From positions 62,001 to 126,000 of the forward strand of contig NZ_WAEL01000006.1 of assembly GCF_011742925.1 (NCBI RefSeq): DNA of 64,000 nucleotides, written 5' to 3'. Below the pieces are notes generated by a model that worked only from the letters and a program-made list of their open reading frames with translations, made no database searches and was not told the DNA's origin. Source of the DNA: Fibrivirga algicola. Lineage in GTDB: Bacteria > Bacteroidota > Bacteroidia > Cytophagales > Spirosomataceae. Shown here one piece after another: positions 8,254-15,875 of this stretch (positions are counted from its first letter, which is position 1; the number at the start of each line of letters is the position of its first letter). Made by a program: the position numbers and the translations under genes.

Positions 8254-9024
8254 CTAGACGTCTGCGTCCAGATAAGCCGGAAACCTGGACCGAAAAGCTT
8301 GCAGATCGTCGAGGGAAATCGTTTGCTGATGAATCGTTTCGGTATCGTACTGGCGAAAGAGCACGTCGCCTTTGAAGTCAATCAGGGCGGAACCGCCCCG
8401 ATATGGATGTCCATTTCCGTCGCTTCCAACGCGGTTGACGCCCGCTACGTAGCTCAGGTTTTCGATAGCGCGGGCCTGTAAAAGCGTATCCCACGGCTGT
8501 TGGCGGGGGGCAGGCCAGTTGGCTACGTAGAGCAATAGATCATAATCGAGTTGGTCGGGGGCAATCTGCCGATTGCGGCTCCAGACCGGAAAACGCAAAT
8601 CGTAGCAGATCAGCGGACAGATACGCCAACCCCGCCATTCGCGCACCAATCGCGACGTACCTGCGGCATACGTCTTGTCTTCGCCTGCCATTCTGAATAG
8701 ATGGCGTTTATCGTACGTGGCAAATTGCCCGTCGGGTTCCATCCAGATTAGGCGGTTGTAATACCCGCCGTTTGCCTGCACCACGTAACTGCCTGTCACC
8801 ACCGCGTTGGTCTGCGCCGCCATCTGCTTCAGCCATTTGAACGTGGTCAGGTTCATTGGCTCGGCTACAGCGCGGGCATCCATCGTGAAGCCCGTCGTAA
8901 ACATCTCGGGCAGTACGATCAAATCCGTTGGCTCAGGCAGGGTGAACAGTTTCTCCTCCAGCAGCGCCCGGTTCGCTACAGGGTCCTGCCAGTGAAGTTC
9001 GGTTTGAAGGAGGGTGATGTTCAT
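8254..9024 (-). CDS. omega-amidase / nitrilase-superfamily C-N hydrolase (YafV-like)
   Basis: The 256-residue protein from ATG 9024 shows the nitrilase triad: Glu40 (VLPEMFTTGF), Lys106 (YDKRHLF) and Cys140 (LICYDLRFP). The opening (NITLLQTELHWQDPVANRALL) and the PEMFTTGFTMD motif match the YafV/Nit2 omega-amidase branch, which hydrolyses alpha-ketoglutaramate, a repair/salvage step after glutamine transamination. The longer frame starting at 9084 would run through an intergenic hairpin, so the internal ATG is preferred. It is the last gene of a minus-strand string ruvX-def-omega-amidase, with hairpins in both gaps. Confidence 0.88.
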   Translation of the reverse strand: MNITLLQTELHWQDPVANRALLEEKLFTLPEPTDLIVLPEMFTTGFTMDARAVAEPMNLTTFKWLKQMAAQTNAVVTGSYVVQANGGYYNRLIWMEPDGQFATYDKRHLFRMAGEDKTYAAGTSRLVREWRGWRICPLICYDLRFPVWSRNRQIAPDQLDYDLLLYVANWPAPRQQPWDTLLQARAIENLSYVAGVNRVGSDGNGHPYRGGSALIDFKGDVLFRQYDTETIHQQTISLDDLQAFRSRFPAYLDADV

Positions 9025-9032
9025 GGGGAAAA

Positions 9033-9098
9033 GCTTAGGGCGGGGGACTAGGGACGGGGAGTGTTGCTCTTGCGAAAGCAACACCCCCCGCCCTAAGC
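9033..9098. repeat. intergenic hairpin, GTTGCT-apex family
   Basis: A 14-bp perfect outer stem (9033-9046 with 9085-9098) and an 8-bp inner stem GTGTTGCT/AGCAACAC (9061-9068 with 9077-9084) enclose an 8-nt loop CTTGCGAA. The left arm has a 14-nt bulge that nearly repeats the stem. It lies between def and the omega-amidase gene. Confidence 0.75.
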
Positions 9099-9116
9099 CC
9101 CCTGCTCCTTGCCTTT

Positions 9117-9689
9117 TTATTTTGGAAACTTCATTTTATACTCCACATCCACATTCCCACGCGTGATGTCGGCAAGGCGTTTTTTGAGGAGCTGGCGTTT
9201 CAGCGGCGACATGTAGTCGGTGAAGAGTTTGCCTTCGATGTGGTCGTATTCGTGTTGAATGATCCGGGCAGCGGTGCCTTCATATTCTTCCTCGTGCTCA
9301 TTCCAATCGACGTCGAAATAGCGGATCACAATGAACTCGGGGCGGTAAACATCGTTGCGTATGCCGGGGATGCTCAGGCAGCCTTCTTCGAAGGCCCACT
9401 CATCACCATCTTCTTCGATGATTTCGGCATTGATAAACACCTTTTTAAAGCCAACGAGCGTCGGGTCGATGTCTTCTTCCGACTCGCCTTCGTTAAACGG
9501 TTGCCCATCCACCACAAACATCCGCACACTTTGCCCGATCTGCGGAGCGGCAAGCCCCACACCCGACGCCGCATACATGGTTTCGAACATGTCTTCGCTC
9601 AACTTTTTCACGTCAAGCGTACCTTTTTCAATGTCTTTGGCCTTCTTCCGCAATACCGGATCGCCGTAAGCTACAATTGGGAGAATCAT
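9117..9689 (-). CDS. def: peptide deformylase
   Basis: A 190-residue cytoplasmic metallo-enzyme that removes the formyl group from nascent N-terminal methionine. All three family motifs are present: GVGLAAPQ (43-50), EEGCLSIPG with metal ligand Cys104, and QHEYDHIEGKLF with the HExxH motif His146-Glu147-His150. Length is standard for a Bacteroidota Def. It lies in the minus-strand order ruvX-def, a frequent neighbourhood in this phylum. The 97-base gap to ruvX contains an imperfect hairpin rather than a clear promoter. Confidence 0.97.
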   Translation of the reverse strand: MILPIVAYGDPVLRKKAKDIEKGTLDVKKLSEDMFETMYAASGVGLAAPQIGQSVRMFVVDGQPFNEGESEEDIDPTLVGFKKVFINAEIIEEDGDEWAFEEGCLSIPGIRNDVYRPEFIVIRYFDVDWNEHEEEYEGTAARIIQHEYDHIEGKLFTDYMSPLKRQLLKKRLADITRGNVDVEYKMKFPK

Positions 9690-9700
9690 AATCGGTTCAA

Positions 9701-9786
9701 TAGCAGTAGGCAGTTGCGGTAGGCAGTGCGCTGCTTAGGTACGTCCCTTTGCGAAGCTACTGCTATGTGCTACTGTCAACTGCCAC
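9701..9786. repeat. imperfect intergenic inverted repeat between ruvX and def
   Basis: TAGCAGTA (9701-9708) pairs with TACTGCTA (9758-9765) and GGCAGTTG (about 9709-9716) with CAACTGCC (9778-9785). The stretch carries TTTGCGAAGC and one GGTACGT copy, the vocabulary of the hairpin family found in other gaps. Confidence 0.5.
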
Positions 9787-10200
9787 TCAGTTTTTGCTTT
9801 CCATAAATGACTGGAGGATGATCGTGGCGCTCACCATGTCGATGTTGCCTTTCACCCGCCGGTCTTTCTTACTGGTGCCGCCCGCAATCATCGACTGCAG
9901 GGCCATGCGTGATGTAAACCGTTCATCGTGCTGATAGACAGTCTGATCGGGAAACACCGCTTTCAATTTCTTAATCAGGCCACGCACCGGAGCCGTGGTG
10001 TCGGTATCGGTGCCGTCGGTATTGGTTGGCCAGCCCACGACGAAGGCTTCAACCGGTTCAGCCGCTACGTAGGCTTTCAGTCGGTCGAGCAGCGTATGGG
10101 TAGGCACAGTTTCCAGGGCCGTTGCGATGATCTGCATCGGGTCGGTTACGGCCAGGCCGGTCCGTTTATTTCCGTAATCAATCGCCACGATTCGCGCCAT
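9787..10200 (-). CDS. ruvX: RuvX/YqgF pre-16S rRNA nuclease
   Basis: A 137-residue RNase H-fold protein. The first strand MARIVAIDYGNKRTGLAVTD carries the catalytic Asp8 and G-x-x-R-x-G pattern; VVGWPTNTDGT, YQHDERFTS and DMVSATIILQ are the remaining conserved blocks, including the DERFTS motif with catalytic acids. The family processes the 5' end of 16S rRNA and was once called a Holliday junction resolvase. A TACCTTTG box at 10209-10216 lies only 8 bases before the ATG, implying a nearly leaderless message. It heads the ruvX-def-omega-amidase string. Confidence 0.95.
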   Translation of the reverse strand: MARIVAIDYGNKRTGLAVTDPMQIIATALETVPTHTLLDRLKAYVAAEPVEAFVVGWPTNTDGTDTDTTAPVRGLIKKLKAVFPDQTVYQHDERFTSRMALQSMIAGGTSKKDRRVKGNIDMVSATIILQSFMESKN

Positions 10201-10208
10201 AGTATTGG

Positions 10209-10216
10209 CAAAGGTA
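10209..10216 (-). promoter_or_regulatory. -7 box of ruvX
   Basis: Minus-strand TACCTTTG matches TANNTTTG. The last G is 8 bases before the first base of the ruvX ATG, so a start about 5-7 bases downstream would leave a 5' leader of only 1-3 nt. The same octamer precedes prfA and yqeY. Confidence 0.55.
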
Positions 10217-10319
10217 CGAAAACGCCGCGTGTGGTTCGACTACTGTCAGGCAGCTATGTTGATTCGAAAGACTGTAATAGGCAACCCGCCCATAAGGCAA
10301 TTTTGCCATTACTGTTTTG

Positions 10320-10327
10320 TATATTTG
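10320..10327 (+). promoter_or_regulatory. -7 box of the Xre-RES operon
   Basis: TATATTTG fits TANNTTTG and lies 24 bases upstream of the antitoxin ATG. The nearest upstream TTTG (10302-10305) leaves a spacer of 14, shorter than the 19-21 usual for this phylum. Confidence 0.4.
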
Positions 10328-10351
10328 CACTATACGATACTCGTTTAGGCC

Positions 10352-10924
10352 ATGCAACCAATACCTTCTTCTCGAACCAACGCAACAGGCCGGCTTCAGG
10401 CTCGCCCTGTTGCGGAACTCATCCGACAGGCACGTCATGGCGTGTTACGGCAGCGGGTCGATGAAATAGCGCGTCTGGTTAGCCTGACCGATAAGGATAT
10501 GGCACGCATTCTGAACATGTCGGTGCGGAGTTTACACGGCAAATCAAACACCGAGTTATTGACGCTGGCAGCCAGCGAACGGCTATTACTGCTCGAACGG
10601 CTGGTACAACATGGCCTGGCGGTATTCGACGGACGGGCCGATGTGCTGGCGCGCTGGCTACACACGCCCCTAAATGAACTGGCTTACCGCGAAGGAGCGA
10701 TCAACGATAGTGACCAGCCAACACCATTGCGCGATATGGGCAGCTTCGCCGACCCAGCACAAGGCAGCAACACCGGAGCAGTAAGACCAACCGAACCTGA
10801 CGCCGACGCAGGTACGTTGCCCGCTATCGTGCCGCAGTCGCCCATTGCGGTGCTGGATACGGTATCGGGTTTTTCGCTGGCCGAAGACGTATTGGGCCGT
10901 ATTGAGTGGGGCATCGTTGGCTAG
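10352..10924 (+). CDS. Xre/MbcA/ParS-type antitoxin with an inserted linker
   Basis: A 190-residue antitoxin, first gene of a type II toxin-antitoxin pair. Residues ~20-110 are a helical Xre-like DNA-binding region (VSLTDKDMARILNMSVRSLHG, then SERLLLLERLVQHGLAVF). The C-terminal toxin-binding part is split: WLHTPLNELA (~102-111) is separated from PIAVLDTVSGFSLAEDVLGRIEWG (~164-187) by roughly 50 polar, low-complexity residues (DSDQPTP...TEPDADAGT). In typical members these two blocks are nearly adjacent (L-x-x-P-N-x-x-LGG-x-x-P-x-x-LLDT), so the insert is unusual. It should repress its own promoter and cover the RES active site. The toxin starts 6 bases after its stop. Confidence 0.85.
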   Translation: MQPIPSSRTNATGRLQARPVAELIRQARHGVLRQRVDEIARLVSLTDKDMARILNMSVRSLHGKSNTELLTLAASERLLLLERLVQHGLAVFDGRADVLARWLHTPLNELAYREGAINDSDQPTPLRDMGSFADPAQGSNTGAVRPTEPDADAGTLPAIVPQSPIAVLDTVSGFSLAEDVLGRIEWGIVG

Positions 10925-10930
10925 GTATGT

Positions 10931-11419
10931 ATGGATGTTTACCGGATCAATAAAGAGCCCTACCATACAGAGCCACTCTCAGTAGTGGGCAGTCATCGGC
11001 ATGGCGGACGCTGGAACCCCAAAGGCATTGGTATTCTCTATACCAGCCGAACGCCCGAACTGGCGCTGCTCGAAACGCTGGTTCACCTTCCGGCGCTTAC
11101 CTTATCTGAACTACCGCAGCTTTGGCTAAGCACCCTCCGCCTGCCCGACCCCGCCAGCGCGGGGCAAGCTATACCTGACGCTGTTTTCTGGACCGACCCC
11201 GCTCGTTTGCCCACCTATTGGCGATCAGGTACGTTAGCCGAGACCCAATCTATTCTATCCGATTGGCTCGTCGACCCCTTCTGCCTGGCCGTAGCCGTTC
11301 CCTCAGCTATAATCGACCTCTCCTACAACCTGCTGCTTCACCCAAACCATGCCGCCTTCGCCCAAATTGAGTTAATCGATCAGGTTCGGATTCCGTTGGA
11401 TAGTCGGTTGAGGGGATAA
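10931..11419 (+). CDS. RES-domain toxin (NAD+-depleting)
   Basis: A 162-residue RES-family toxin. The three residues that name the family are visible: Arg27 in GGRWNPKG, Glu48 in LALLETLVH and Ser125 in VAVPSAI, together with YTS (38-40). Characterised relatives degrade NAD+ and arrest growth. Length and order (antitoxin first, 6-base gap) are typical of Xre-RES operons. The start is an ATG at 10931. It borders a decayed gene and an HNH nuclease, forming a small accessory patch between ruvX and pcrA. Confidence 0.9.
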   Translation: MDVYRINKEPYHTEPLSVVGSHRHGGRWNPKGIGILYTSRTPELALLETLVHLPALTLSELPQLWLSTLRLPDPASAGQAIPDAVFWTDPARLPTYWRSGTLAETQSILSDWLVDPFCLAVAVPSAIIDLSYNLLLHPNHAAFAQIELIDQVRIPLDSRLRG

Positions 11420-11440
11420 TTAACATGTATAATCTATTAA

Positions 11441-11573
11441 GCCAACGATCTGTATGAAACCTACATCAACCAGATCAACGACGCGCCTTACGCCAACACC
11501 CGACTGGAAAAAGCGCAACCTTGATAACACTGCCTTAAACGGTTTCTTCGGAAAAGGATATCACAACGGGTGA
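11441..11573 (+). pseudogene. decayed gene remnant
   Basis: Downstream of the RES toxin, two short plus-strand frames without starts read like protein: NDLYETYINQINDAPYANTR (within 11444-11523) and NTALNGFFGKGYHNG (to about 11573), each closed by a stop. A third stretch (ETIIYTIRLLDDSDLICTIA) follows around 11598-11660. The pieces look like one gene broken by indels and stops. I cannot name the family. Confidence 0.4.
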
Positions 11574-11658
11574 AGGCAATTTTGATGCATAACCAACGAA
11601 ACTATCATTTACACCATCCGTCTTTTAGATGACAGTGATCTGATTTGCACCATAGCTA

Positions 11659-12585
11659 TTACCGAAATATTGTCGTGTTATGGTAGTCGAGGTATATTCG
11701 CGAAGGCTTATTCGTCTCTAAGGCAGGCAACACAGCCAATGGTTTACCGTGATACTGATAGTATTCTTTACCATTATTAAACTCTTCCCTTATTCGGTGA
11801 CTGATCTCAATTTTCAATTCGGGCGTAACGGTTATGTACCCGTCATCGAAAAGCTTATGCATGTCGGAGCGCAATAGCAGGCCATTCGAAACGGTATTGG
11901 AACCTGCTTCCGAAAAGGGCTTAATATGGGCAGCCTCTAAAACGGGCAACGTTTTTTCACCCGTTATCGCACATCGCTTACCATAGGCATCTATTACAGA
12001 AAGTCGAAAAGCACCTTGGCCAATACGCACTTTTGTTAGGACAGAATTGCCGTACTGTGCTGCAACTTCTTCTACGTATGAGGTTCTTTCAAACGATGTT
12101 GGTAAGGCGTATTTAGTGAGCGTTGCCTGAACCTGCTGCCAGAGAGCCAGCCCGACAGTGTCATTGGTATTGTACTTTTTGCCTTTTACAATGCTGTTAC
12201 TCCAATTAGAAGGTATCGCAATCCAATCTTCTTGCTTAAAGAAAATAGGGTTTGTTAGCGCAATACAGCCGATAACAGGATTACGCTCAGTTGTATTACG
12301 ATATCGCTGAATCACCGATCGAAACTGATCAATTGTATCAAATCCGTTCCGAGGGCCAAACGTATCCCATGCTAAGTTTAAAGGAAGCTGGCTGTGGGCC
12401 CAGAAGTAGCCCAAGCCACCAATAGCATTATAAGGGCTTTTTAGCTTGAATAGAAATACGCCACCCGGATTGAGTGCCCGGAAGGTGCCCTGACCGCCAG
12501 GCTGCCAGAAATTTATATCTTCCGGAGAGCGAGCCCGAAGATAATTATACCAGTTCCAGTCAGTCACACCCATATAATAATCCAT
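11659..12585 (-). CDS. HNH endonuclease with N-terminal reader-like domain
   Basis: A 308-residue protein. Residues ~195-265 form an HNH nuclease module: KRCAITGEKTLPVLEAAHIK with His220, then Asn234 (TVSNGLLL) and His243 (DMHKLFDDGY), as in COG3440-type putative restriction endonucleases. The first ~150 residues (GGVFLFKLKSPYNAIGGLGY, then AWDTFGPRNG) resemble a PUA/EVE-like fold used to read modified bases; this is inference from pattern only. No methyltransferase is nearby, so a modification-dependent (type IV-like) or solitary nuclease is more likely than a classical restriction-modification system. The patch around it holds a toxin-antitoxin pair and a broken gene. ATG at 12585; Met5 is an alternative. 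Confidence 0.8.
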   Translation of the reverse strand: MDYYMGVTDWNWYNYLRARSPEDINFWQPGGQGTFRALNPGGVFLFKLKSPYNAIGGLGYFWAHSQLPLNLAWDTFGPRNGFDTIDQFRSVIQRYRNTTERNPVIGCIALTNPIFFKQEDWIAIPSNWSNSIVKGKKYNTNDTVGLALWQQVQATLTKYALPTSFERTSYVEEVAAQYGNSVLTKVRIGQGAFRLSVIDAYGKRCAITGEKTLPVLEAAHIKPFSEAGSNTVSNGLLLRSDMHKLFDDGYITVTPELKIEISHRIREEFNNGKEYYQYHGKPLAVLPALETNKPSRIYLDYHNTTIFR

Positions 12586-12668
12586 ACTACTAAAGTAGTA
12601 ACATGATGGATCTGGGCACCTCTGAAATCATTAAAAGTCGGCTCACTTCTACAGCCATCTTCTATAGC

Positions 12669-12890
12669 AACGTACCTAGACACGAAGCCCGTGTCAGATT
12701 CACCAGTGCCCCATCGGGGCACAACAGCGTAGCGTCGGTAGCTGCAAAAGGCCATGCTAGGTTATCAAGCGTGCCGTAGGTACGCGACACGACGCTGGTT
12801 ACGTACCTACGGCACGTCGTGAGATTTAGACGGTCTGATCCCTACCGACGCTTCGCTGTTATGCCCCGATGGGTCAGTGTGACAACGTAC
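12669..12890. repeat. compound inverted repeat (~220 bp)
   Basis: Outer arms 12710-12741 and 12842-12873 (32 bp, two mismatches) contain CCCATCGGGGCA and AGCGTCGGTAG. Their 100-base loop contains a second perfect 15-bp hairpin, CGTGCCGTAGGTACG (12770-12784) with CGTACCTACGGCACG (12802-12816). The central part of the right arm reads ACGCTTCGCTGTT, the recurring apex word. It ends exactly at the pcrA stop codon. Palindromes built on TGCCCCATCGGGGCA with CGTCGGTAG resemble dispersed non-coding repeats in this phylum (from memory). Confidence 0.8.
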
Positions 12891-15191
12891 CTACACAATC
12901 CGCAGCTTCGCAAAACTTAAGAGCAGCGTTTTTTCGCCGACTACGTCGAACTGGATGACGGCTTTGCGTTCGGTGCCGTTTACATCAAGGGATTTTACAA
13001 CGCCGAAGCCGAATTTCGAGTGTTCTACTTTCATACCTGCGGCTAGTTCGGTCGTATTGCTGGGCGCGAAATCGGCAGAGGGCGTGTGGGTGACGGTGGG
13101 CTGCGGAACCTGACGCTGCGCCGTTTTCTGGGCCAATGACCGCACAAAGTTCATCGAACCGGCCGAGGGCATCTCGTCTTTGCTACGGCTGGCGTAGGTA
13201 TCGTCGCCCTTGAACCGGGGTTTGGGCGGCGTCACGGTCTTGCTCATCGTCAGGAAACCCTGATCCACCTCCATCAGGAAACGGCTTGGTTCGCAGATTT
13301 TCAGTCGACCGTAGTGGTAGCGCGATTCGGCGAAGGAGAACGTCAGGCGTTTTTCGGCGCGGGTGATGGCTACGTAGAACAGACGACGTTCTTCTTCCAG
13401 ATCGGCCCGACTTTCGAGCATCATCTGGCTCGGGAACAGGTCTTCTTCCAGCCCAACGATGTGTACGTTCTTGAATTCGAGCCCTTTGGCGGCGTGGATC
13501 GTCATCATCGTCACGCGGTCGTTATCGCCGTCTTCCTCTTTTTCGTCGGCAGTAGTCAGTAGCGATACCGTTTGCAGGAACGCGCTGAGGTTCTTTTCCT
13601 CGTTATCGGGGTTATCGACAAACTCCTTGATGGCGTTCAGCAATTCCTGGACGTTCTCGTAGCGGGCCAGCCCTTCCACGGTCTTGTCTTCGTACAACTC
13701 CTTCAGAATCCCCGACGTCTTGGCCACGTGCGCCGACACTTCATAGGCATCTTTCTTGTCGATCAGCAGCATATAGCTTTTAATCAACTCGGCAAAGCCT
13801 TCGATCGCAATCGATGCGCGGCCGGTGATGTGGTAGGTGATGTTGCTGACGATCTCCCAGATCGGTACGTTCTTCTCCGCCGCCAGCACCGAAATTTTGG
13901 CCAGCGTGGTGTCGCCGATGCCGCGTTTGGGCAGGTTGATGATCCGCTTGAATGCCTCTTCGTCAGCCTGGTTGACCGTAAACCGCAGATAGGCGATCAG
14001 GTCTTTGATCTCTTTCCGCTGGTAGAACGACAGGCCACCGATGATCCGGTACTTGATACTCAGCTTGCGCAGGGCCTCCTCGAATGCCCGCGACTGGGCG
14101 TTGGTGCGGTACAGAATGGCGAAGTCGTTGTTGTGCAGACTGTCGCGCATTTTGGCTTCGAAGATGTTCGACGCAACCATCCGGCCTTCTTCGTTATCCG
14201 ATGAGGCCTTGATGACCTCGATCAGCGGGCCGGTTTCATTGTCGGTAAAGACGCGCTTTTCCAGCTGATTTCGGTTACGGGCAATCACCGAATTAGCCGC
14301 CTGCACAATGGTGTTGGTACTGCGGTAATTCTGCTCCAGCTTCACGATTTTCACCGTGTCTTTGCCGTAATCCTTCTGAAAATTCAGGATGTTTTCGATG
14401 TTGGCCCCCCGGAACGCGTAGATACTCTGCGCATCGTCGCCCACGACGCAGATGTTCTGGTGCACCGCCGCCAGCTTCCGCGTGATGAGGTACTGCGACA
14501 CGTTGGTATCCTGAAACTCATCGACCAGCACGTGCTGAAACTTATGCTGGTACTTGTGCAGAATGTCGAGATGGTCGCGGAACAGGATGTTGGTGTTGAA
14601 CAGCAGGTCATCGAAATCCATGGCGTTGGCCTGGAAACAACGGGTGCTGTATACCTTGTAGATCGCCCCCACCTCCGGCATCTTCGCCGAGGCGTCGTCG
14701 GCCTGAATGATGGCGTTGTTCATGTATTCGTCGGCCCCCACCAGGCGGTTTTTCGCGCTCGAAATGCGGTTGAATACGGCGTTGGCGCGGTACTGCTTAT
14801 CGTCGAGGCCGCGCTCACGGATAATGCTCCGGAGCAGTGATTTCGAGTCGTCGGTGTCGTAGATCGAGAAGTTGCTGGTATAACCCAGCGCTTTGGCTTC
14901 GATGCGCAGGATTTTGGCGAACACAGAGTGGAACGTACCCATCCAGATGTTACGCGCTTCGTTGCCAATCACTTTCTCGATCCGGTGACGCATTTCGCCG
15001 GCGGCTTTGTTGGTAAAGGTCAACGACAAAATCCGAAACGGATCAACGCCCTTGTCGATCAGATGGGCAATACGATAAGTCAGTACGCGTGTTTTGCCCG
15101 AACCAGCTCCGGCGATGATCATCATCGGACCGTTGCCGTGCGTCACGGCTTCGCGCTGCGGGTCATTCAGACCGGCTATATAATCAATCAT
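12891..15191 (-). CDS. pcrA: ATP-dependent 3'-5' DNA helicase PcrA/UvrD
   Basis: A 766-residue superfamily 1A helicase for nucleotide-excision and mismatch repair and for clearing replication/transcription conflicts. Seen motifs: Q motif (LNDPQREAV), Walker A GAGSGKT (28-34), TFTNKAAGEM (Ia), LVDEFQDTN (II), GDDAQSIYAFRGA (III), LEQNYRST (IV), TIHAAKGLEF (V) and VAITRAEKRL (VI). The C-terminus (AAGMKVEHSKFGFGVVKSLD) is the Tudor-like tail that contacts RNA polymerase in PcrA/UvrD. Full length. It is flanked by two large inverted repeats (12669-12890 and 15262-15373). Confidence 0.96.
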   Translation of the reverse strand: MIDYIAGLNDPQREAVTHGNGPMMIIAGAGSGKTRVLTYRIAHLIDKGVDPFRILSLTFTNKAAGEMRHRIEKVIGNEARNIWMGTFHSVFAKILRIEAKALGYTSNFSIYDTDDSKSLLRSIIRERGLDDKQYRANAVFNRISSAKNRLVGADEYMNNAIIQADDASAKMPEVGAIYKVYSTRCFQANAMDFDDLLFNTNILFRDHLDILHKYQHKFQHVLVDEFQDTNVSQYLITRKLAAVHQNICVVGDDAQSIYAFRGANIENILNFQKDYGKDTVKIVKLEQNYRSTNTIVQAANSVIARNRNQLEKRVFTDNETGPLIEVIKASSDNEEGRMVASNIFEAKMRDSLHNNDFAILYRTNAQSRAFEEALRKLSIKYRIIGGLSFYQRKEIKDLIAYLRFTVNQADEEAFKRIINLPKRGIGDTTLAKISVLAAEKNVPIWEIVSNITYHITGRASIAIEGFAELIKSYMLLIDKKDAYEVSAHVAKTSGILKELYEDKTVEGLARYENVQELLNAIKEFVDNPDNEEKNLSAFLQTVSLLTTADEKEEDGDNDRVTMMTIHAAKGLEFKNVHIVGLEEDLFPSQMMLESRADLEEERRLFYVAITRAEKRLTFSFAESRYHYGRLKICEPSRFLMEVDQGFLTMSKTVTPPKPRFKGDDTYASRSKDEMPSAGSMNFVRSLAQKTAQRQVPQPTVTHTPSADFAPSNTTELAAGMKVEHSKFGFGVVKSLDVNGTERKAVIQFDVVGEKTLLLSFAKLRIV

Positions 15192-15261
15192 GAAAAGACG
15201 ATGAATGTTGGCTGCTTCCGGTTAACCGGTTTATCAGCTTTCACTGGATACTGTTAAATCA

Positions 15262-15373
15262 TAGCTTGTCTCGGTTTTACCCCAAACCCCCTGAGAAGGC
15301 TAAAGCTTCGCGACATTATCAGGCAGCGCGTTAGCCCCCTTCAGGGGGTTGGGGGTAAAACCGAGACAAGCTA
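15262..15373. repeat. long intergenic hairpin (~42-bp arms)
   Basis: Arms 15262-15303 and 15331-15373 match over about 42 bases with about three mismatches and one gap (TAGCTTGTCTCGGTTTTACC at the outer end). The 27-base loop contains GCTTCGCGAC and GGCAGCGCG, echoed in the repeats at 50.1-50.2 kb. It lies between divergent genes, so it is not simply a terminator. Confidence 0.85.
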
Positions 15374-15524
15374 ATTCTCACATACTACTTGTTAAATGAG
15401 CGCAAATACTTTGCATTCACGCCACTAGATAACAATCAAATTTACGTAAAAATTTGGGGGCGGGCTAACAAAGTACCCTAAGCGGGGTTTAGCCTAGTAA
15501 ATAGCTAGACAACTTAACAGCGTT
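15374..15524. other. AT-rich upstream region
   Basis: This 150-base stretch should carry the promoter of the 81-residue gene at 15525. I see AATTTACGTAAAAATTT around 15438-15454, an A/T-rich near-palindrome, but no convincing TANNTTTG. Confidence 0.3.
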
Positions 15525-15770
15525 ATGGAAAATCAGGATAAACAGGACGAGATCCGGGCCAAACAGGCCATCAGCCCCGCCGGTCTAGGCGACCAGTCGA
15601 TTGAAGGAAACAGTGGTGTAGGTGCTGAGATAGATGCACCCGAATTGCCCACCAATGAGATGGAGGACACGTACATGAACGGCGATGAACCCGCCGAGAA
15701 CGTACCCATGACGCATCCCAACCGCAATGAAGGCGGGAAACCGGACATCGACAAACCGGCATATAGCTAA
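15525..15770 (+). CDS. small acidic disordered protein, unknown function
   Basis: An 81-residue product, very acidic and polar (MENQDKQDEIRAKQAISPAG... ending in KPDIDKPAYS), rich in Glu, Asp, Asn, Gly and Pro, without hydrophobic core, signal peptide or Cys. It looks intrinsically disordered. Reality as a gene is supported by its isolated position, an ATG start after an AT-rich leader, and a perfect 20-bp terminator beginning at its last codons. No family recognised; small hydrophilic stress-type proteins of this look are common in soil Bacteroidota, but that is only a resemblance. Confidence 0.65.
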   Translation: MENQDKQDEIRAKQAISPAGLGDQSIEGNSGVGAEIDAPELPTNEMEDTYMNGDEPAENVPMTHPNRNEGGKPDIDKPAYS

Positions 15771-15814
15771 ACGTAAAAACGGCCCCTGCACTGATGCAGG
15801 GGCCGTTTTTACGT
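15771..15814. terminator. strong bidirectional terminator
   Basis: A perfect 20-bp stem (15771-15790 with 15795-15814, loop CTGA) of the form ACGTAAAAACGGCCCCTGCA, with A-tract on one side and T-tract on the other. It separates the convergent genes at 15525-15770 and 15876-16274. Confidence 0.9.
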
Positions 15815-15838
15815 GGTAGAGATTTGGCTACGTATACG

Positions 15839-15867
15839 CGTTGCTTTCTGCTTTAGCGTCAGCAACG
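15839..15867. repeat. short GTTGCT-apex hairpin
   Basis: CGTTGCT (15839-15845) and AGCAACG (15861-15867) flank TTCTGCTTTAGCGTC. The hairpin belongs by vocabulary to the intergenic hairpin family and abuts an ACGTACC copy (15865-15871). Confidence 0.45.
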
Positions 15868-15875
15868 TACCTGGC

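Noticed and set aside
9240-9722. 160-codon plus-strand frame
   Set aside because: It is antisense to peptide deformylase, whose motifs are unmistakable; the translation has no family character.
13572-14204. 210-codon plus-strand frame
   Set aside because: Antisense shadow of pcrA; long because of high GC in the opposite strand.
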